This document shows positions 33,388-44,675 of a stretch of DNA of 64,000 bases, one piece after another. The notes beneath the pieces were generated by a model. That model saw nothing but the letters and a program-made list of their open reading frames with translations. It searched no databases and was not told the DNA's origin. How positions within the stretch are numbered: position 1 is the first letter of the stretch; each line of letters starts with the position of its first letter. Origin of the DNA: Ascarosepion bandense (lineage: Eukaryota > Mollusca > Cephalopoda > Sepiida > Sepiidae); contig JBBBDQ010001270.1 of assembly GCA_037127315.1 (NCBI GenBank), positions 5,667,501-5,731,500 of the forward strand, written 5' to 3'. Both the position numbers and the translations under genes were made by a program.

Positions 33388-33870
33388 CGTGACGTGGCTT
33401 CCCTGTGCCTCTTCTATAAATACTTTCACGGCTTCTGCTCCGATGAACTTAGTTCATTGGTGCCTCCTAGGTACGAATTTGCACGAGATACTAAATTAGC
33501 AACTAGGTCCCACCCTTTTACAATGAAACCGATAAAATGTAACCGCAATTTCTACTCTAACAGCTTCTTTTCTTGCGCTTCCCGCCTTTGGAATTCCCTT
33601 CCACATACTTGCTTCCCCGACAGCTACAATCCCCAGGAATTTAAATGTAAGGTCAATAGACACCTCCCAACGCACTAACTCGCATCCATTCCCTCAAACA
33701 CACTTCCTATCTAGCCAACCCTCATCCTCGGTATCCTTACCCGTCTATCACCCTCCTTCTGACATATTCTATATCTAACCACTCTTTCTCATCACTTTTC
33801 TCTATGTAACCCCCTGCGCAATAGTGGCAGTGGAAGATGGCCTCGCAAATAAGTTTAAATAAATCCGGAG
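33388..33870 (+). pseudogene. LINE-D RT C-terminus and 3' UTR
   Basis: Frame 33394-33678 encodes VASLCLFYKYFHGFCSDEL, SSLVPPRYEFARDTK, SFFSCASRLWNSLPHTCFP and YNPQEFKCKVNRHL, ending at a TAA. This is the C-terminal tail of a jockey/CR1-like LINE RT; the catalytic core is absent. The 3' UTR reaches CCCCCTGCGCAATAGTGGCAG, but the usual A-rich end is replaced by other sequence after ~33850. Confidence 0.75.
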
Positions 33871-34393
33871 AGAAGACGCATCTTTATCTTTACTCATCTT
33901 TTATTTTTCTTTACCTTCAATCGTTATCTATTGTCTACTTGTCTCCTCTTCTTTTATTGTTTTTGCCCCTTATATTTTTTTTTCTTCCCCCTCAGTAACC
34001 CCCTTCACATTTTTCTGCATGCAGGTGTTTGTACCCTATATTTGTTCTGGATTTATCTGATATCTTTCTCAAATAAATCAACATTTCGTTGCATTTGAAA
34101 TAGACCTTTGTGTGGAAACATATCCAGTTTTTCGGAATTAACAACGGAGCAGGTAGGGAGCCATTAAGGTTCAAATTCACAGCAGTAGCTAGTCGGACTG
34201 CGAGACAAGGTTGTTAAACACCGGGCTACAGTAGGCGCCTTAAGTATCCTCATTCTATTCCATTTTTTTCCACAATTACATTTTCAAATCTAAGCTCATG
34301 CATAAACACAGCTACACACAAAATTTCATACAGAAAACACATTGGTAATCACTCCCCGACCCACACCGTTCGAATATTATTACCGTTTTCACT
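33871..34393. other. No recognised feature
   Basis: Pyrimidine-rich, no repeat partner in the window, no gene supported. Confidence 0.4.
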
Positions 34394-34636
34394 TCATCCA
34401 AAATTTTTCTTCCATCCAGACCCCAACATCGCCGGCAGTGGGTTAGCGGCGACCCCGGCATTTTTCAGAAACATCGTCTTCACAACATATTCACCTGGCG
34501 GCATTGATTTCCGTCTCTCTAAAGTCACTCCCTGTCGCGTCAAAATGTCGGTTCCTGTCATCAGGAGACGCTGTCTTACAAATGCCCTCCAGTTCAATGG
34601 AAAGCCTGTTTCCCACCGAAAGGTTTCTGATTGTTT
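34394..34636 (-). CDS. Possible host or orphan coding segment, unrecognised
   Basis: A minus-strand frame of about 80 codons (FRWETGFPLNWRAFVRQRLL ... GEYVVKTMFLKN ... NPLPAMLGSGWKKNFG, stop). It lies in repeat-poor, more balanced sequence; composition looks protein-like but I know no family. There is no ATG near the start, so it would be an exon. Another frame here (61 codons) is about as open, which lowers confidence. Confidence 0.2.
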   Translation of the reverse strand, partial: KQSETFRWETGFPLNWRAFVRQRLLMTGTDILTRQGVTLERRKSMPPGEYVVKTMFLKNAGVAANPLPAMLGSGWKKNFG

Positions 34637-34804
34637 TTAAATTCCAATATTTACAATAAAGGTCCCCAATTCTCAAATGTAATTTCTCATGTCTATTGGA
34701 ATTTTTACAAGACAGTAAAATATTTCATCTTTGCTGCTTTGGGAGTTTGCATCAATTTTACGTTCGCGCGAAACAGTCACTGAGATTTGGACGTTGTTTT
34801 TACA

Positions 34805-34851
34805 ATGGCTGGAGGAGTTGAACCGCTGCGTCGGACTGTATTTATAAAATG
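34805..34851 (+). CDS. Candidate first coding exon with splice donor
   Basis: ACAATGG start context, then 15 codons (MAGGVEPLRRTVFIK plus two bases) running straight into GGTGAGTCAATG, a strong GT donor. Upstream 150 bases are less AT-rich than the surroundings. No following exon can be identified, and a start codon before a good donor can occur by chance. Protein family not recognised. Confidence 0.3.
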
Positions 34852-35090
34852 GTGAGTCAATGTTCTTTTGTTTGTTTGTTTGTATGTGTGCGTGTGTGTG
34901 TGCGGATGAGGTATAGCGATGTAGAGAGAAAGAATGTTTTTTTTGGGGGGGTGGTCGCATAATCAGTTTTATGTGAGATTTTTTGATACAATAACGAAAA
35001 ACGTGTTTACAATTTTTCCGGACTTCTCTTTAAGTCAATACGTTCAAACTTATAAGCTTGTCGTAGTTCCTTCTCAACCTGTTAAAATCC

Positions 35091-35092
<2 letters not shown>

Positions 35093-35142
<50 letters not shown>
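35093..35142. repeat. (TTTC)n microsatellite
   Basis: About 12 TTTC units just before family F. Confidence 0.98.
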
Positions 35143-35159
35143 AGATATCTTCTAGTTTG

Positions 35160-36780
35160 AAGAATAAAGTCCCCAAACTAAAATGATAAAAAAGAAACAT
35201 TTTCCTTCGAAATGTTTATGTTATTGTTAAGAAAAAAAGATCAAAGTATTTTTCATTATTTTTTTAAAAAATTCAGTCGCTTCTAACAAGTTCGAAATTT
35301 TGGTAAAAATGTTGTCGATGTTTTCGTTAGCAGTAGCCAAATCGTTACGAGATTTTACAATGGAAAACGTAATATTACGTAACTCAGTTTTTTCAGATGA
35401 CAAAAACATTAATTTGGAATTTCTTGCAAAAATCAGATAATTGTCGAATTTTTTTAAAGTCATTATTTGAAAAAAATATTGCCAAAAATATTTTTTTACA
35501 TTTGTTACCAACCCACACTCCTCTACGTAAATCCATGAAATTTCAAGAATTTACATTTACACAGGACTCATTGGGGGAATGTAAATAAAACGATGACCTT
35601 ATTTTGAACTTAGATCACTGGTACCCCCTAAATACGAATTTGAACGAGATACTAGATTAGCAACTAGATCCCACCCTTTTACAGTGAAACCGATAAAATG
35701 CAACAGTAACTTCTACTCCAACAGTTTCTTTCCTCGCACTTCCCGACTGTGGAATTCTCTTCCACACGATTGCTTCCCTGACGGCTACAATCTCCAGGAG
35801 TTTAAATGTAAGGTCAATAGACACCTCCTAACACACTAACCTGCTCCCTTTCTATCAAACACTCTTCCCATCTGCCCAACCCTCATCCTCGGTATCCTTA
35901 CTCATCTGTCACCTTCCTCCTGACATTCCCTATGTCTAACCACTCCTTCTCTTTACCTTCCCCTATGTAACCCCATGCGCAATAGTGGCAGTGGAATGCC
36001 TTGCTTGGGGTGAGATGATAAAAAAAAAATTAATTAGATAAGCTTTTAATTTATTTCATAAATAATATATATTAAGGAAATAATAGTCTGAAGAATAACA
36101 TTTTCCGATTAATAATGAAATTTTAAAAGTATTATTTTCATTTTTGTTTATTATAACAATGCATAAAGATTCAGAAATATTTTAAAATATTTCAAAAACT
36201 TGAAGACTTTAGGTTATTAGGTTATTAAGTGAAAATTATATTGACTAATCGAAAATTGAAAAGTTTGACACCAATCATCGAGCCATCGTATTTTTAAACT
36301 AATTTTTTGTGTATTTGAAATTTTATTTCTGCGTGTACATTAAAAGATCATGTGTTTCACAGTTTTTTTCCCTTACAGGAAAAAATTGATCAACTTTGTT
36401 AACTCTGGTTAGCATTTGTCGAGCTGTCAAACACGGGTTAAGAAAGATCAACAATGTGTTTAAAAATAGTTTTATTCTAAATTTCATGCTATAAATAAGT
36501 AATACTTGTGTAATTTACTTTAATTTAACATTAAATTTGATTTTTGCAAGATTTTTAAAACCGAGAATTAACTTTTGTTTACAAATGTTTCGAACGCTCA
36601 AAAATGGCCAAAAAATTGAAAAATTAAAAAAAATTTCAAAATACTATAGTATTTTACTTACTGGAAATAGTAAATTTAACCATTTAACTTTTTATTAAAA
36701 CTAAAATAAAAGTTTCAAGAAAACACTTTTAGTTTAAAAAATTCAGTTCACAAGTTAGTTATCGAAAATGAGTGGAGGTA
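35160..36780 (+). repeat. Family F, second copy
   Basis: Shares ordered blocks with 7131-10464 (TGTTTATGTTATT, CGAAATTTTGGTAAAAA, AAATCGTTACGAG, CTAATCGAAAATTGAA, TTTCATGCTATAAATAAG, GTTAGTTATCGAAAATGAG). A LINE-D end (35606-36030) interrupts it just after a GACCTTATTT block that corresponds to GGCCTTTATTTCC at 7679. No coding capacity. Confidence 0.75.
35606..36030 (+). mobile_element. LINE-D 3' end inserted in family F
   Basis: Encodes LRSLVPPKYEFERDTRLATR, SFFPRTSRLWNSLPHDCFP and YNLQEFKCKVNRHLLTH then stop, in one unbroken frame. The 3' UTR ends GCCTTGCTTGGGGTGAGATG plus an A run. The best preserved LINE-D end here; 5'-truncated. Confidence 0.85.
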
Positions 36781-36811
36781 CTTATATCTTTCTATTTATC
36801 TATCTTAATAG

Positions 36812-36812
36812 G

Positions 36813-36858
<46 letters not shown>
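36812..36858. repeat. (ATCT)n microsatellite
   Basis: About 11 ATCT units after family F. Confidence 0.98.
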
Positions 36859-36860
<2 letters not shown>

Positions 36861-36879
36861 ACATTCCCGATATTTATCC

Positions 36880-37113
36880 TTTTGGAGCTCAGACTCTTTG
36901 GACGTTGGCATGAAAGACTAAAAAGCAATAGTTTTCATCGTAAACTGAATTTTGAAGGCTAAATAAGTCCTCCGAGTAATTGGTATCATGGCTGAGATTA
37001 AGAACTACAATTATACATACTTAGAGTCAAACCCGAAGCATGAACTAAAATAAAAGGGCTGAAAAAAATGAAGACATACAGACAGATAACCAGACACACA
37101 TACAAACATCTTG

Positions 37114-37154
<41 letters not shown>

Positions 37155-37464
37155 CGATTTTCTGCACTATTGTAAGAACTGCAACCTTGAAATTTCTGAA
37201 TATCGTTTCTTATGTCTTTGTCTATGAAAGTATCAGATTTGATGAAAATCGGACCACTCCTTCTATAACCCGATTTTTTCGATTATCGATTTTCAATATT
37301 TATCGGGGATACCTTGACAGAAAACCTGGCTGAAAACACTCGCAGATGCTTATAGTACAACTGCGTAAATTTTCAAGAAAATCGGTTCAGCCGTTTCGGA
37401 GTCTATAGGTAACGGACACACACTCAAACACACACACAAAGTTCCATTTATAAATAAGTTTATC

Positions 37465-37465
<1 letters not shown>
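36880..37465 (-). mobile_element. Helitron-like non-autonomous element, 3'-truncated
   Basis: On the minus strand it follows the complete copy at 45841-46600: AAACTTATTTATAAATGG, a (TG)-containing part, GGCTGAACCGATTTTCTTG, the AATCGATAATCG block, a (TA)n tract and CTTCGGGTTTGACTC, up to CCAAAGAGTCTGAGCTCC. The 3' hairpin and CTAG end are missing. Confidence 0.75.
37118..37151. repeat. (TA)n inside the Helitron-like copy
   Basis: Expanded at a position that is short (about 4 TA) in the copy at 45841 and long in the copy at 54536. Confidence 0.95.

Positions 37466-37480
<15 letters not shown>

Positions 37481-37528
<48 letters not shown>
37481..37528. repeat. (TG)n microsatellite
   Basis: About 24 TG units following (TA)n. 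Confidence 0.98.
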
Positions 37529-37529
<1 letters not shown>

Positions 37530-37594
37530 CGAGTGTTTTGTAGCTATTTACTTTATTCGGATTGTTGTCTTTATCTTTATTGTAATATTTGTGA

Positions 37595-37750
37595 AGTTTC
37601 AGTTATTGTACAATCCGGCCTTCTTCAGATGATATACTTTTTTCATTTTTCAGGAAAATATTTGTACCGAATGGAACGAATATAGTGTGGTCTGATGAAA
37701 TGAGCTAATTCAGCTTCTAGAAATGAATTATAAATTATAACCGATCTAAA
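37595..37750. ncRNA. Weak hammerhead-like cores
   Basis: Minus strand 37597-37627: CTGAAGA ... CTGAAAC around an inner AUUGUACAAU palindrome. Plus strand 37692-37723: CTGATGA ... AGCT/AGCT ... GAAA, with GGT before and ACC after a possible helix III. Neither has all three helices convincingly. Preceded by (TG)n and a TTTACTTTATTCGGATTG block resembling the ones before the cores at 45327 and 48312. Confidence 0.35.
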
Positions 37751-37904
37751 TTACGTGTTGAGTTTTCCTTTACAAATATCATATTGCTCTGGATAACATC
37801 CATTGAGCTCTCTATACAGATATAACACAATATTTTTTATTAAGTAGATCTTGTTGGCTTATCTTTTCCGTTTACGGTCAAGACATTTATATCTATATAA
37901 TTGG

Positions 37905-38095
37905 CAGACAAGCTTTCCTTACAATCAAAGACCATAAAGAAGACTTTACCAACAACCCATCATACCGACTTATAAATTCAACAAAAACAGAAGTAGGTAG
38001 AATAAGCCAACAAACATTGAAAAATATTTGTGACTTGCTAAGAACAGCAACTCAAGCAAACCAGTGGAAGAACACAAGTGATTGCATTTGTTGAA
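37905..38095 (+). pseudogene. Reverse-transcriptase fragment of an uncommon type
   Basis: Frame reads FLTIKDHKEDFTNNPSYRLI, then NSTKTEVGRISQQTLKNI and ANQWKNTSDC. The order KDHK...RLIN..K.E.GRIS...NQWKNT is an N-terminal fingers block I associate with a class of RT-bearing elements in invertebrates; class not certain. Truncated on both sides, next to the LTR-like family H. Confidence 0.45.
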
Positions 38096-38096
38096 C

Positions 38097-38385
38097 GTGT
38101 TATGGGGTAGTTTTAGCACTGAAAGTTATAATCGTGCTATGTCGGTTGCTAAACGACTTAAAGCACCCAAAATGTTAAGAACTTGGTAATCTTCCACTGT
38201 AAGCTGACTCCTTAGTATTCGGCTAACTGCCGACTAATATCAAGTGCCTAGTGGCTCTACTGAACTCCAATAGAATTCTAAAGAACTCTCTAGAACTTCT
38301 AAGAACTCTCCAAGAACTTCTCGAGTTAACTTCCTGTTAACTCTTATTAATATAAGATGGAGAGTCTATTATCTGAGGAATAATT
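38097..38385 (+). repeat. Family H, LTR-like repeat, second copy
   Basis: Starts TGTTATGGGGTAGTTTTAGC and follows 24000-24250 with an added AAGAACTCTC-type duplication near 38283-38320. Ends with the TTATTAATATAAGATGGAG block. No internal region. Confidence 0.55.
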
Positions 38386-38542
38386 GTGTTTCACCATAGC
38401 AGAACGATAGAAAGTCATAAAGTTTGTCAATTTCAACGAGGTCAAATAGTAAGATGGCATCTGTGTGGCAAGTCAAATAGTGAAATTGCTAGTTTTTTCC
38501 AGGTTAATCCTAAAACGATTAATAATATTGTCAGGAAATCTA
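38386..38542 (+). pseudogene. Tc1-like transposase N-terminal helix-turn-helix fragment
   Basis: Frame encodes VCQFQRGQIVRWHLCGKSNS, then EIASFFQVNPKTINNIVRKS, the FxRGQIVxxHxxGKSxxEIA DNA-binding pattern of Tc1-type transposases. The catalytic domain is gone; an RTE LINE begins at 38543 on the other strand. Confidence 0.7.
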
Positions 38543-39335
38543 AAATGTTATCTGCTGCTTTCCTCTGTTTCTCTTTCCCTCTATCTGACCTGTGAGTATT
38601 AGATTCCTCAAGCCTTCCTTCCTCATTGCATGTCCTGGGAACTTCAGCTGTCTTTTCCTGATGCTCAGTATTAATTTCCTTTTCGTCTCCATCCTTTCCA
38701 AAACCTCATCATTGCTCACATGCTCGTGCCATGTTATCCGCAGCATCCTTCTGTAGAACCACATTTCAGTTGCTTTAAGTTTTTCCTTCATCTTTGATGA
38801 TATTGTCCAGCATTCACTGCCATATTGAAGAACTGACGTCGCATAGCAATCCATTCTCTTCTTTGTTCCTTGCGAAATTTTCCTGTTTCTTAATACTCTG
38901 CTCAGCTTCTCGAGTGCGTTCTTGGCCATGCCAGTTCGCCTCGGATCTCAGTGTCGCACTTTCCCTTTTCCGTTAGAAAACTTCCCAAGTACTTACATTT
39001 TTTTACTTGCTTGATTTTTCTATCCCCAACCTGCAATTGGCATTTTGGGCTCCTCCGTTTGCTGATGACCATACATTCGGTTTTCTTGTAGTTTATTTGT
39101 AGTTATTTCTTTCGACTTTCTTCATTTTCCTTTTTGAGAAGGTCTTGTTGTTTTGTTTCCGTATCAGCTATCAGCAGTGCATCATCTGCGTATCTTATGT
39201 TGTCCAGATTGTGACCGCCAATCGCGAATCCTGGCATCACGTCTATGGTCCTCAGAAGTGACTCGCTGTACAAGTTGAATAGATCCGGTGAAAAGACACG
39301 TTCTTGTCTTATTCGTCTTTCTATCTTTGTATTGG
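38543..39335 (-). pseudogene. RTE-like LINE internal fragment
   Basis: Minus strand: [15 protein letters not shown] start, IRYADD-like region (decayed), KKTECMVI, then [59 protein letters not shown] and [20 protein letters not shown]. It lacks the usual 3' end and GAA tail, stopping at 38543 against the Tc1 fragment. Frames are broken upstream. Confidence 0.75.
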
Positions 39336-39495
39336 GATTACATAATTAAGTTTAGAAATTGGATGTAGATTATTTCTCATGGGAAAAAAATCTTTTTTCA
39401 TGCCACTTTACATCTTCAAACAACAAAGAAAACATTGTATATATGGAATCCACCATAATTAATAACCTAAAATTATAAGCCTCTGTACGTGTGTT

Positions 39496-39504
<9 letters not shown>

Positions 39505-39557
<53 letters not shown>
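39505..39557. repeat. (TA)n microsatellite
   Basis: Long TA tract in the first family G unit. Confidence 0.98.
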
Positions 39558-39561
<4 letters not shown>

Positions 39562-39589
39562 TATACGTACATGCATGCCTCTTTCTAAT

Positions 39590-39668
39590 TATTTTCCCCC
39601 GATGTAACCCCCTGCGCAACAGTGGCAGTAAAACTACCTTGCTTGGGGTGCAATGATTATAAAAAAAA
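39590..39668 (+). mobile_element. LINE-D terminal scrap in family G
   Basis: Only the last ~75 bases of the LINE-D 3' UTR (CCCCCTGCGCAACAGTGG, TTGCTTGGGGTGCAATG, A run), inserted between blocks that are adjacent in the next unit. Confidence 0.8.
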
Positions 39669-39806
39669 TGTAGTTACCGCCACTAGTTTTTAAAATGAAT
39701 TTTAATTTCATTTTAGCTTTAATTGAAAGCTAGAGGATTAAATTTAATCAAAATTCTGTGGTGTATTACAAACAGAAATTATAATGACTGGAATCGATTT
39801 GCGGGG

Positions 39807-40103
39807 TCAGTCAGTTAGTTAAGTGCCATACGTGATACACGCTTGGGCGATCATGTCTCGAAAGAGACATGACTGACTGGGCAGAAGATTATCCCGCAGT
39901 AGGTTGCCATTGCTTTCTGCGGTATACTGGTTGCCAACCAAGGCTATAGAACCCAATCCGTCCTGTTATTTGCCCCATAGCTGGAGGGAACAGACGGATT
40001 AATACCTTTCCCAAGGGTATTTGTACGTATATGATTGCAACGAATTCAACTGGAATTCGAACTCGGCTCTCCGATTTCTCGTTCCAAGTCGATATCCACT
40101 GGA
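39807..40103 (-). mobile_element. SINE-B copy in family G
   Basis: Minus strand, from CAGTCAGTTAGTTAAG to CGATATCCACTGG; well preserved B box (GAATTCGAACTC on plus) and hairpin. Confidence 0.9.
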
Positions 40104-41549
40104 TCTTTTCTAAAACATCTGATTACCTTCCTTTTTTAGTCGTCTTTCATTGCAATGTAATTCTCTGTATTAAGAAATGTCCCACAAATAAAATATACTT
40201 TTCTAAAAATATTTAATTTTATACATATACACACTTTAACAACTGTTTATAAACTATTTAACAGTTATATTTGCTTGAGTGCAGGGTGCATGAGCGAATA
40301 TGTGGTTGTAATATATACTCTATATACATATTCAAACAACAAATAAAACATTCTTTAAACTCAACAAACCATAATTAATAACCTAAAAATAGGGGAAAAA
40401 AATTATAACCTGAGAACAAAAAAAAATGACTTTAACATTTAAGCACTAGAGGTAGAAGCACGGTTATAAATGTACATGTGCTTGTGTACGTGCGTTTATA
40501 TGTAATTATGTGTACATGTGATTATATTTGTAAATATACATGCATGAATGTAGGTACCACCACTAAGTTTTGATACCTTGGTTTAAAATGAATTTTTATA
40601 AATAAAAAAGCTTTCTCAAAGTTTTCATTTTAACTTTAATTGAAAACTAGAGGATGAAATTTCCTGTTTTCAATAATCAAAATATGCGGATGTAGTTAAA
40701 AACAAATTATATTGATTTGATTCGGGGGAGTGGGATATTTTCTAAAATGGCTGATTAGGGCCCATCTTTCATTGCAATGTAATTCTCTGTATTAAGAAAT
40801 CTTCTAAAAATAAAATATACTTTTCTAAAACTATTTAATTTAATACATATACATTATTTAACAGTTATATGTACGTGAGTGCAGGGTGCATGAGCGAATA
40901 TGTGGTAGTAATATATACTCTATACACATATTCAACCAACAAAGAAAACATTTTTTAAACTCAACCAACCATAATTAATATCTGAAAATTAAGAAAAAAT
41001 AACTTTTCCATTTAAGCACTAGTTTATTAATAACAAAATACAGATATAAGTGTACGTGTGCCTGTGTATGTGCGTTTATATGTGTATATATGTACATGTG
41101 TGTATATTTATAAATATATTCATGCATGAATGTAGGTACCTCCATTAATTTTTGACACCTTAGTTTAAAATGAATTTTTATAAATGAAAAAGCTTTCTCG
41201 AAGTTTTCATTTTAACTTTAATAAAAGCTAAAGGATTAAATTTCCTGTTTACAGTAATTAAAATACGCTGATGTACTTTAAAAGTAAATTATATTGATTG
41301 GATTAGGACGTGGGATATTTTCTAAAATAGCTGATTAGGTTCCATCTTTCATTGCAATAAAATTCTCTATATTAAAAATCTTCCATAACAAAAATATACT
41401 TTTCTAAAAATATTTAATTTAATACACATACACTATTTAACAGTTAAATGTACGTGAATGCAGGGTACATGAGCAAATATGTGATAGTAATATATACTCT
41501 ATATACATATTCAAACAACAATGAAAACATTCTTTAAACCGAGCTAATC

Positions 41550-43317
41550 ATTAATAGCACTAACCAGTCAACTTAATAAGACAGAATGTGGTTATAAAAT
41601 AGGCCAAAAGAAAATAAGCCATCTATTTTACATGGATGACTTAAAGTTATATGCTAAGAATGATAATGAGCTGGAAGGTCTTCTGCAAACTGTAAAATGC
41701 TTCAGCGAAGACATTGGAATGAAATTTAATTTGAATAAATGTGCTAAAGCTACAGTTTTACGTGGATCAATACAAGAAACATCCTCAATTAGCCTAGACC
41801 CTGCTGTAACAATAAAAGAATTGAAACCAGAAGAAGCTTATAAATACCTAGGTGTAAATGAGAGCGAAAACATTCACCATAAAAAAATGAAAGAAATAGT
41901 GCGTAAAGAGTACTATAGAAGGCTACGAATGATATTAAAAACAGAATTAAATTCACAGAACAGAGTTATGGCCATTAATAGCCTTGCAATCCCAGTTGTC
42001 CAATATAGCTTCAACATCTTAAACTGGACTCTAAACGACATCAGACGAATGGATGCTAAAACAAGAAAGCTTCTTTCTAAGCATAAGATGCATCATCCAA
42101 AGGCTGATGTAGACCGTCTATACATACCCCGTAAAGAAGGTGGAAGGGGTCTTATTCAGCTGGAATTGTCATACAAGACAACAACTATTGGCTTACTAAC
42201 ATACATAGAAACAACAAAGGATTGGATGATACAATTAGTAAGGCAACATGAAGAAAGAAAGAAAAAATATTCAATAATAAAAGAAGGCAGTAAATACAAA
42301 CAAGAATTTACAGTTAGTAGATTCTGTAGAAAAGCAAAACAGAAGCCAAGAACCAACTATTGCGGCAAAAAATATGAAAATGAAAGCCAAAGATAAAGCT
42401 CTTGAAAAGATGAAACAGCGCTGGCAAGACAAACCTCTGCATGGCCAATATCCAGTACGTGCCAATAAATCCAATGTTGACAAAGTTAATACTCATCGAT
42501 GGTTACGTGCATCTGGATTAAAGTCTGAAACTGAAGGATTTATACTTGCAGCACAAGACCAAAGTCTTTTCACGAGAAACTTTCAGGCAAATATTATGCA
42601 TAATAATATGGATCCAAAATGCAGGTTTTGTGATAAACACCAAGAAACAATAGACCACCTAATCTCAGGCTGTTCTGTGCTTGCCCCAAACGAATATAAA
42701 AATCGCCACGATAGAGTTGGGCAATATTTACATTGGACAATGTGCAAACATTATGGAAAAGCTGTAAACAAACACTGGTATGAACATCATCCAGCACCGG
42801 TTACAGAAATAGAAGATGTAACCATTCTATGGGATTACACCATCTACACAGACAGAAAAATTGAAGCAAACAGGCCAGACATTATTGTTAAAAACCAGAA
42901 GGAGAAAACTTGTCTATTAATTGATATGGCTTGTCCAGCGGATTGTAACATAGCAATCAAGGAATTTGAAAAACTGTCAAAATATAAAGACCTGGAAATT
43001 GAAATAGAAAAAATGTGGAAATTGAAAACAAGAGTTGTGCCAGTGATAGTAGGTGCACTTGGAATGATAAAAAATGGAACAAAACAACACATTGAAAGAA
43101 TCCCTGGAAACCCCAGCTTAAGAGACATACAAAAAATTGTCTTATTAAGTACAGCCCACACACTAAGGAAAACTTTATCTATGTAATGCTGAGGATGATA
43201 GGGAAGATAGAAAAACATGAAATGGAGCCATAACAACACGCCACTACCTGCCTTAGGTCTCCCCGCAGACTTGGTTGGTAGTGAGACCAAAGCAGAAATC
43301 GAAATATGATGAAAAAT
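41550..43317 (+). mobile_element. R4/Dong-like retrotransposon, copy 2
   Basis: 5'-truncated within the RT domain (starts at ATTAATAGCACTAACC), near-identical to copy 1. Frames 41632-42396 and 42374-43186 cover YMDD (HLFYMDDLKLYAK), YKYLGVNES, the CRFCDKHQ zinc-knuckle, RPDIIV and KTCLLIDMACPAD to the normal C-terminus. One extra T near 42308 shifts the frame. At the position of the copy 1 stop it has CAA, so its nuclease frame is intact. Its 3' UTR runs into (AAT)n. Confidence 0.88.
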
Positions 43318-43319
43318 GA

Positions 43320-43394
<75 letters not shown>

Positions 43395-43407
43395 AAGAAG
43401 AAGAAGA
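43318..43407. repeat. (AAT)n then (GAA)n between two R4 copies
   Basis: About 15 AAT units pass into about 14 AAG units, with R4 copy 2 ending on the left and R4 copy 3 beginning on the right. Confidence 0.97.
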
Positions 43408-44115
43408 AACTTTCAGGCAAATATTATACATAATAATGTGGATCCAAAATGTAGGTTCTATGATAAATACACAGAAACAATAGACATCTAATCTCAGGAT
43501 GTTCTGTACTTGCACCAAATGAATATAAAAATCGTCACGATAGAGTGTGGTAATATTTACATTGGACAATGTGCAAAAACTATGGAAAATCTGTAAATAA
43601 ACACTGGTATGAACATCACCCAGCACCGGTTACAGAAATAGAAGATGTCACCATTCTATGGGATTAAACCATCTACCAGAAAGAATCAACTTTCCTATTA
43701 ATTGATATGGCTTGTCCAGCGGATTGTAACATAGCAACCAAGGGATTTGAAAAACTGTCAAAATATAAAAACCTGGAAATTGAAATAGAAAAAAATGTGG
43801 AAATTGAAAACAAGAGTTGTGCCAGTGATAGTAGGTGCACTTGGAATGATAAAAAATGGAACAAAACAACACATTGAAAGAATCCCTGGAAACCCCAGCT
43901 TAAGAGATATACAAAAAATTGTCTGGTTAAGTACAGGCCACACACTAAGGAGGATTGTGTCTATGTAAAGCTGGAGATGATAGGAGAGATAGGAAACACA
44001 TGAAATGGAGTCATATCAACACGCCACAACCTGCTTTAGGTCTTCCCGCAGACTTGGTAGGTAGTGAGACCATAGAAGAAATCGAAATATGAGGAAAAAT
44101 GATAACATAATATTA
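43405..44115 (+). pseudogene. R4/Dong-like retrotransposon, copy 3, decayed
   Basis: Starts at AAACTTTCAGGCAAATATTA (nuclease region) and carries broken versions of the zinc-knuckle, PVTEIEDV, LLIDMACPADCNIAT and IPGNPSLRDIQKIV blocks plus the 3' UTR. It has a ~40 base deletion near 43668 and TGGTAA at the site of the copy 1 stop. More diverged than copies 1 and 2. Confidence 0.8.
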
Positions 44116-44422
44116 ATAACATAGAAACCCCAAAAAATGACTTTACCATTTAAGCACTAGTTAATAACGAAGCACAGACATAAGTGTATATGTGCTTGTG
44201 CAGGCACGTTCATATGTGTATATATGTATATGTGTGTATTCGTATGCACACACATGCATAAAAATGAACATGTTCATACGCTGATGCGTATAAGTAGAGA
44301 CATATGAACTAAAATCATGCAATAATAAATAAAAATAAATAATTATAAGTCTAACCTAATACATACTAAAGATACCACGAAAATAATAGTCAAGTGAATA
44401 TATATACCTACATGTGCAAGTA

Positions 44423-44424
44423 CA

Positions 44425-44490
<66 letters not shown>

Positions 44491-44504
44491 AACTAGGTCT
44501 TTTC

Positions 44505-44544
<40 letters not shown>

Positions 44545-44561
44545 AACTAGGTCTTTTCATG

Positions 44562-44610
<49 letters not shown>

Positions 44611-44624
44611 AACTAGGTCTTTTC

Positions 44625-44672
<48 letters not shown>
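44423..44672. repeat. Higher-order (ATCT)n array with spacer
   Basis: Four (ATCT)n blocks separated by three copies of AACTAGGTCTTTTCAT(T/G)A at about 44490, 44544 and 44610; a compound satellite-like array. Confidence 0.95.

Positions 44673-44675
<3 letters not shown>

Larger units (their letters stand above)
39340..44350 (+). repeat. Family G, ~590 bp tandem repeats, invaded by other elements
   Basis: The landmark CAAACAACAAAGAAAACATT-type sequence recurs at about 39415, 40331, 40933 and 41511. The last two spacings are ~602 and ~578 bp; the first (916) shrinks to ~600 after removing a LINE-D end (39590-39668) and a SINE-B (39807-40103). Units share CCATAATTAATAACC, ATTTAAGCACTAG, GTGCAGGGTGCATGAGC and AGCTTTCTCAAAGTTTTCA. 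The last unit is split at the CCATAATTAATAA site by R4 copies 2-3 and resumes at 44130. No coding capacity. Confidence 0.85.

Noticed and set aside
39415..41530. CRISPR-like array from regular repeats
   Set aside because: Repeat unit ~590 bp and eukaryotic context; no short repeats with unique spacers.
42844..43626. 260-codon minus-strand frame across R4 copies 2 and 3
   Set aside because: Antisense shadow of the R4 coding sequence passing through (AAT)n and (GAA)n as poly-Ser/Tyr.
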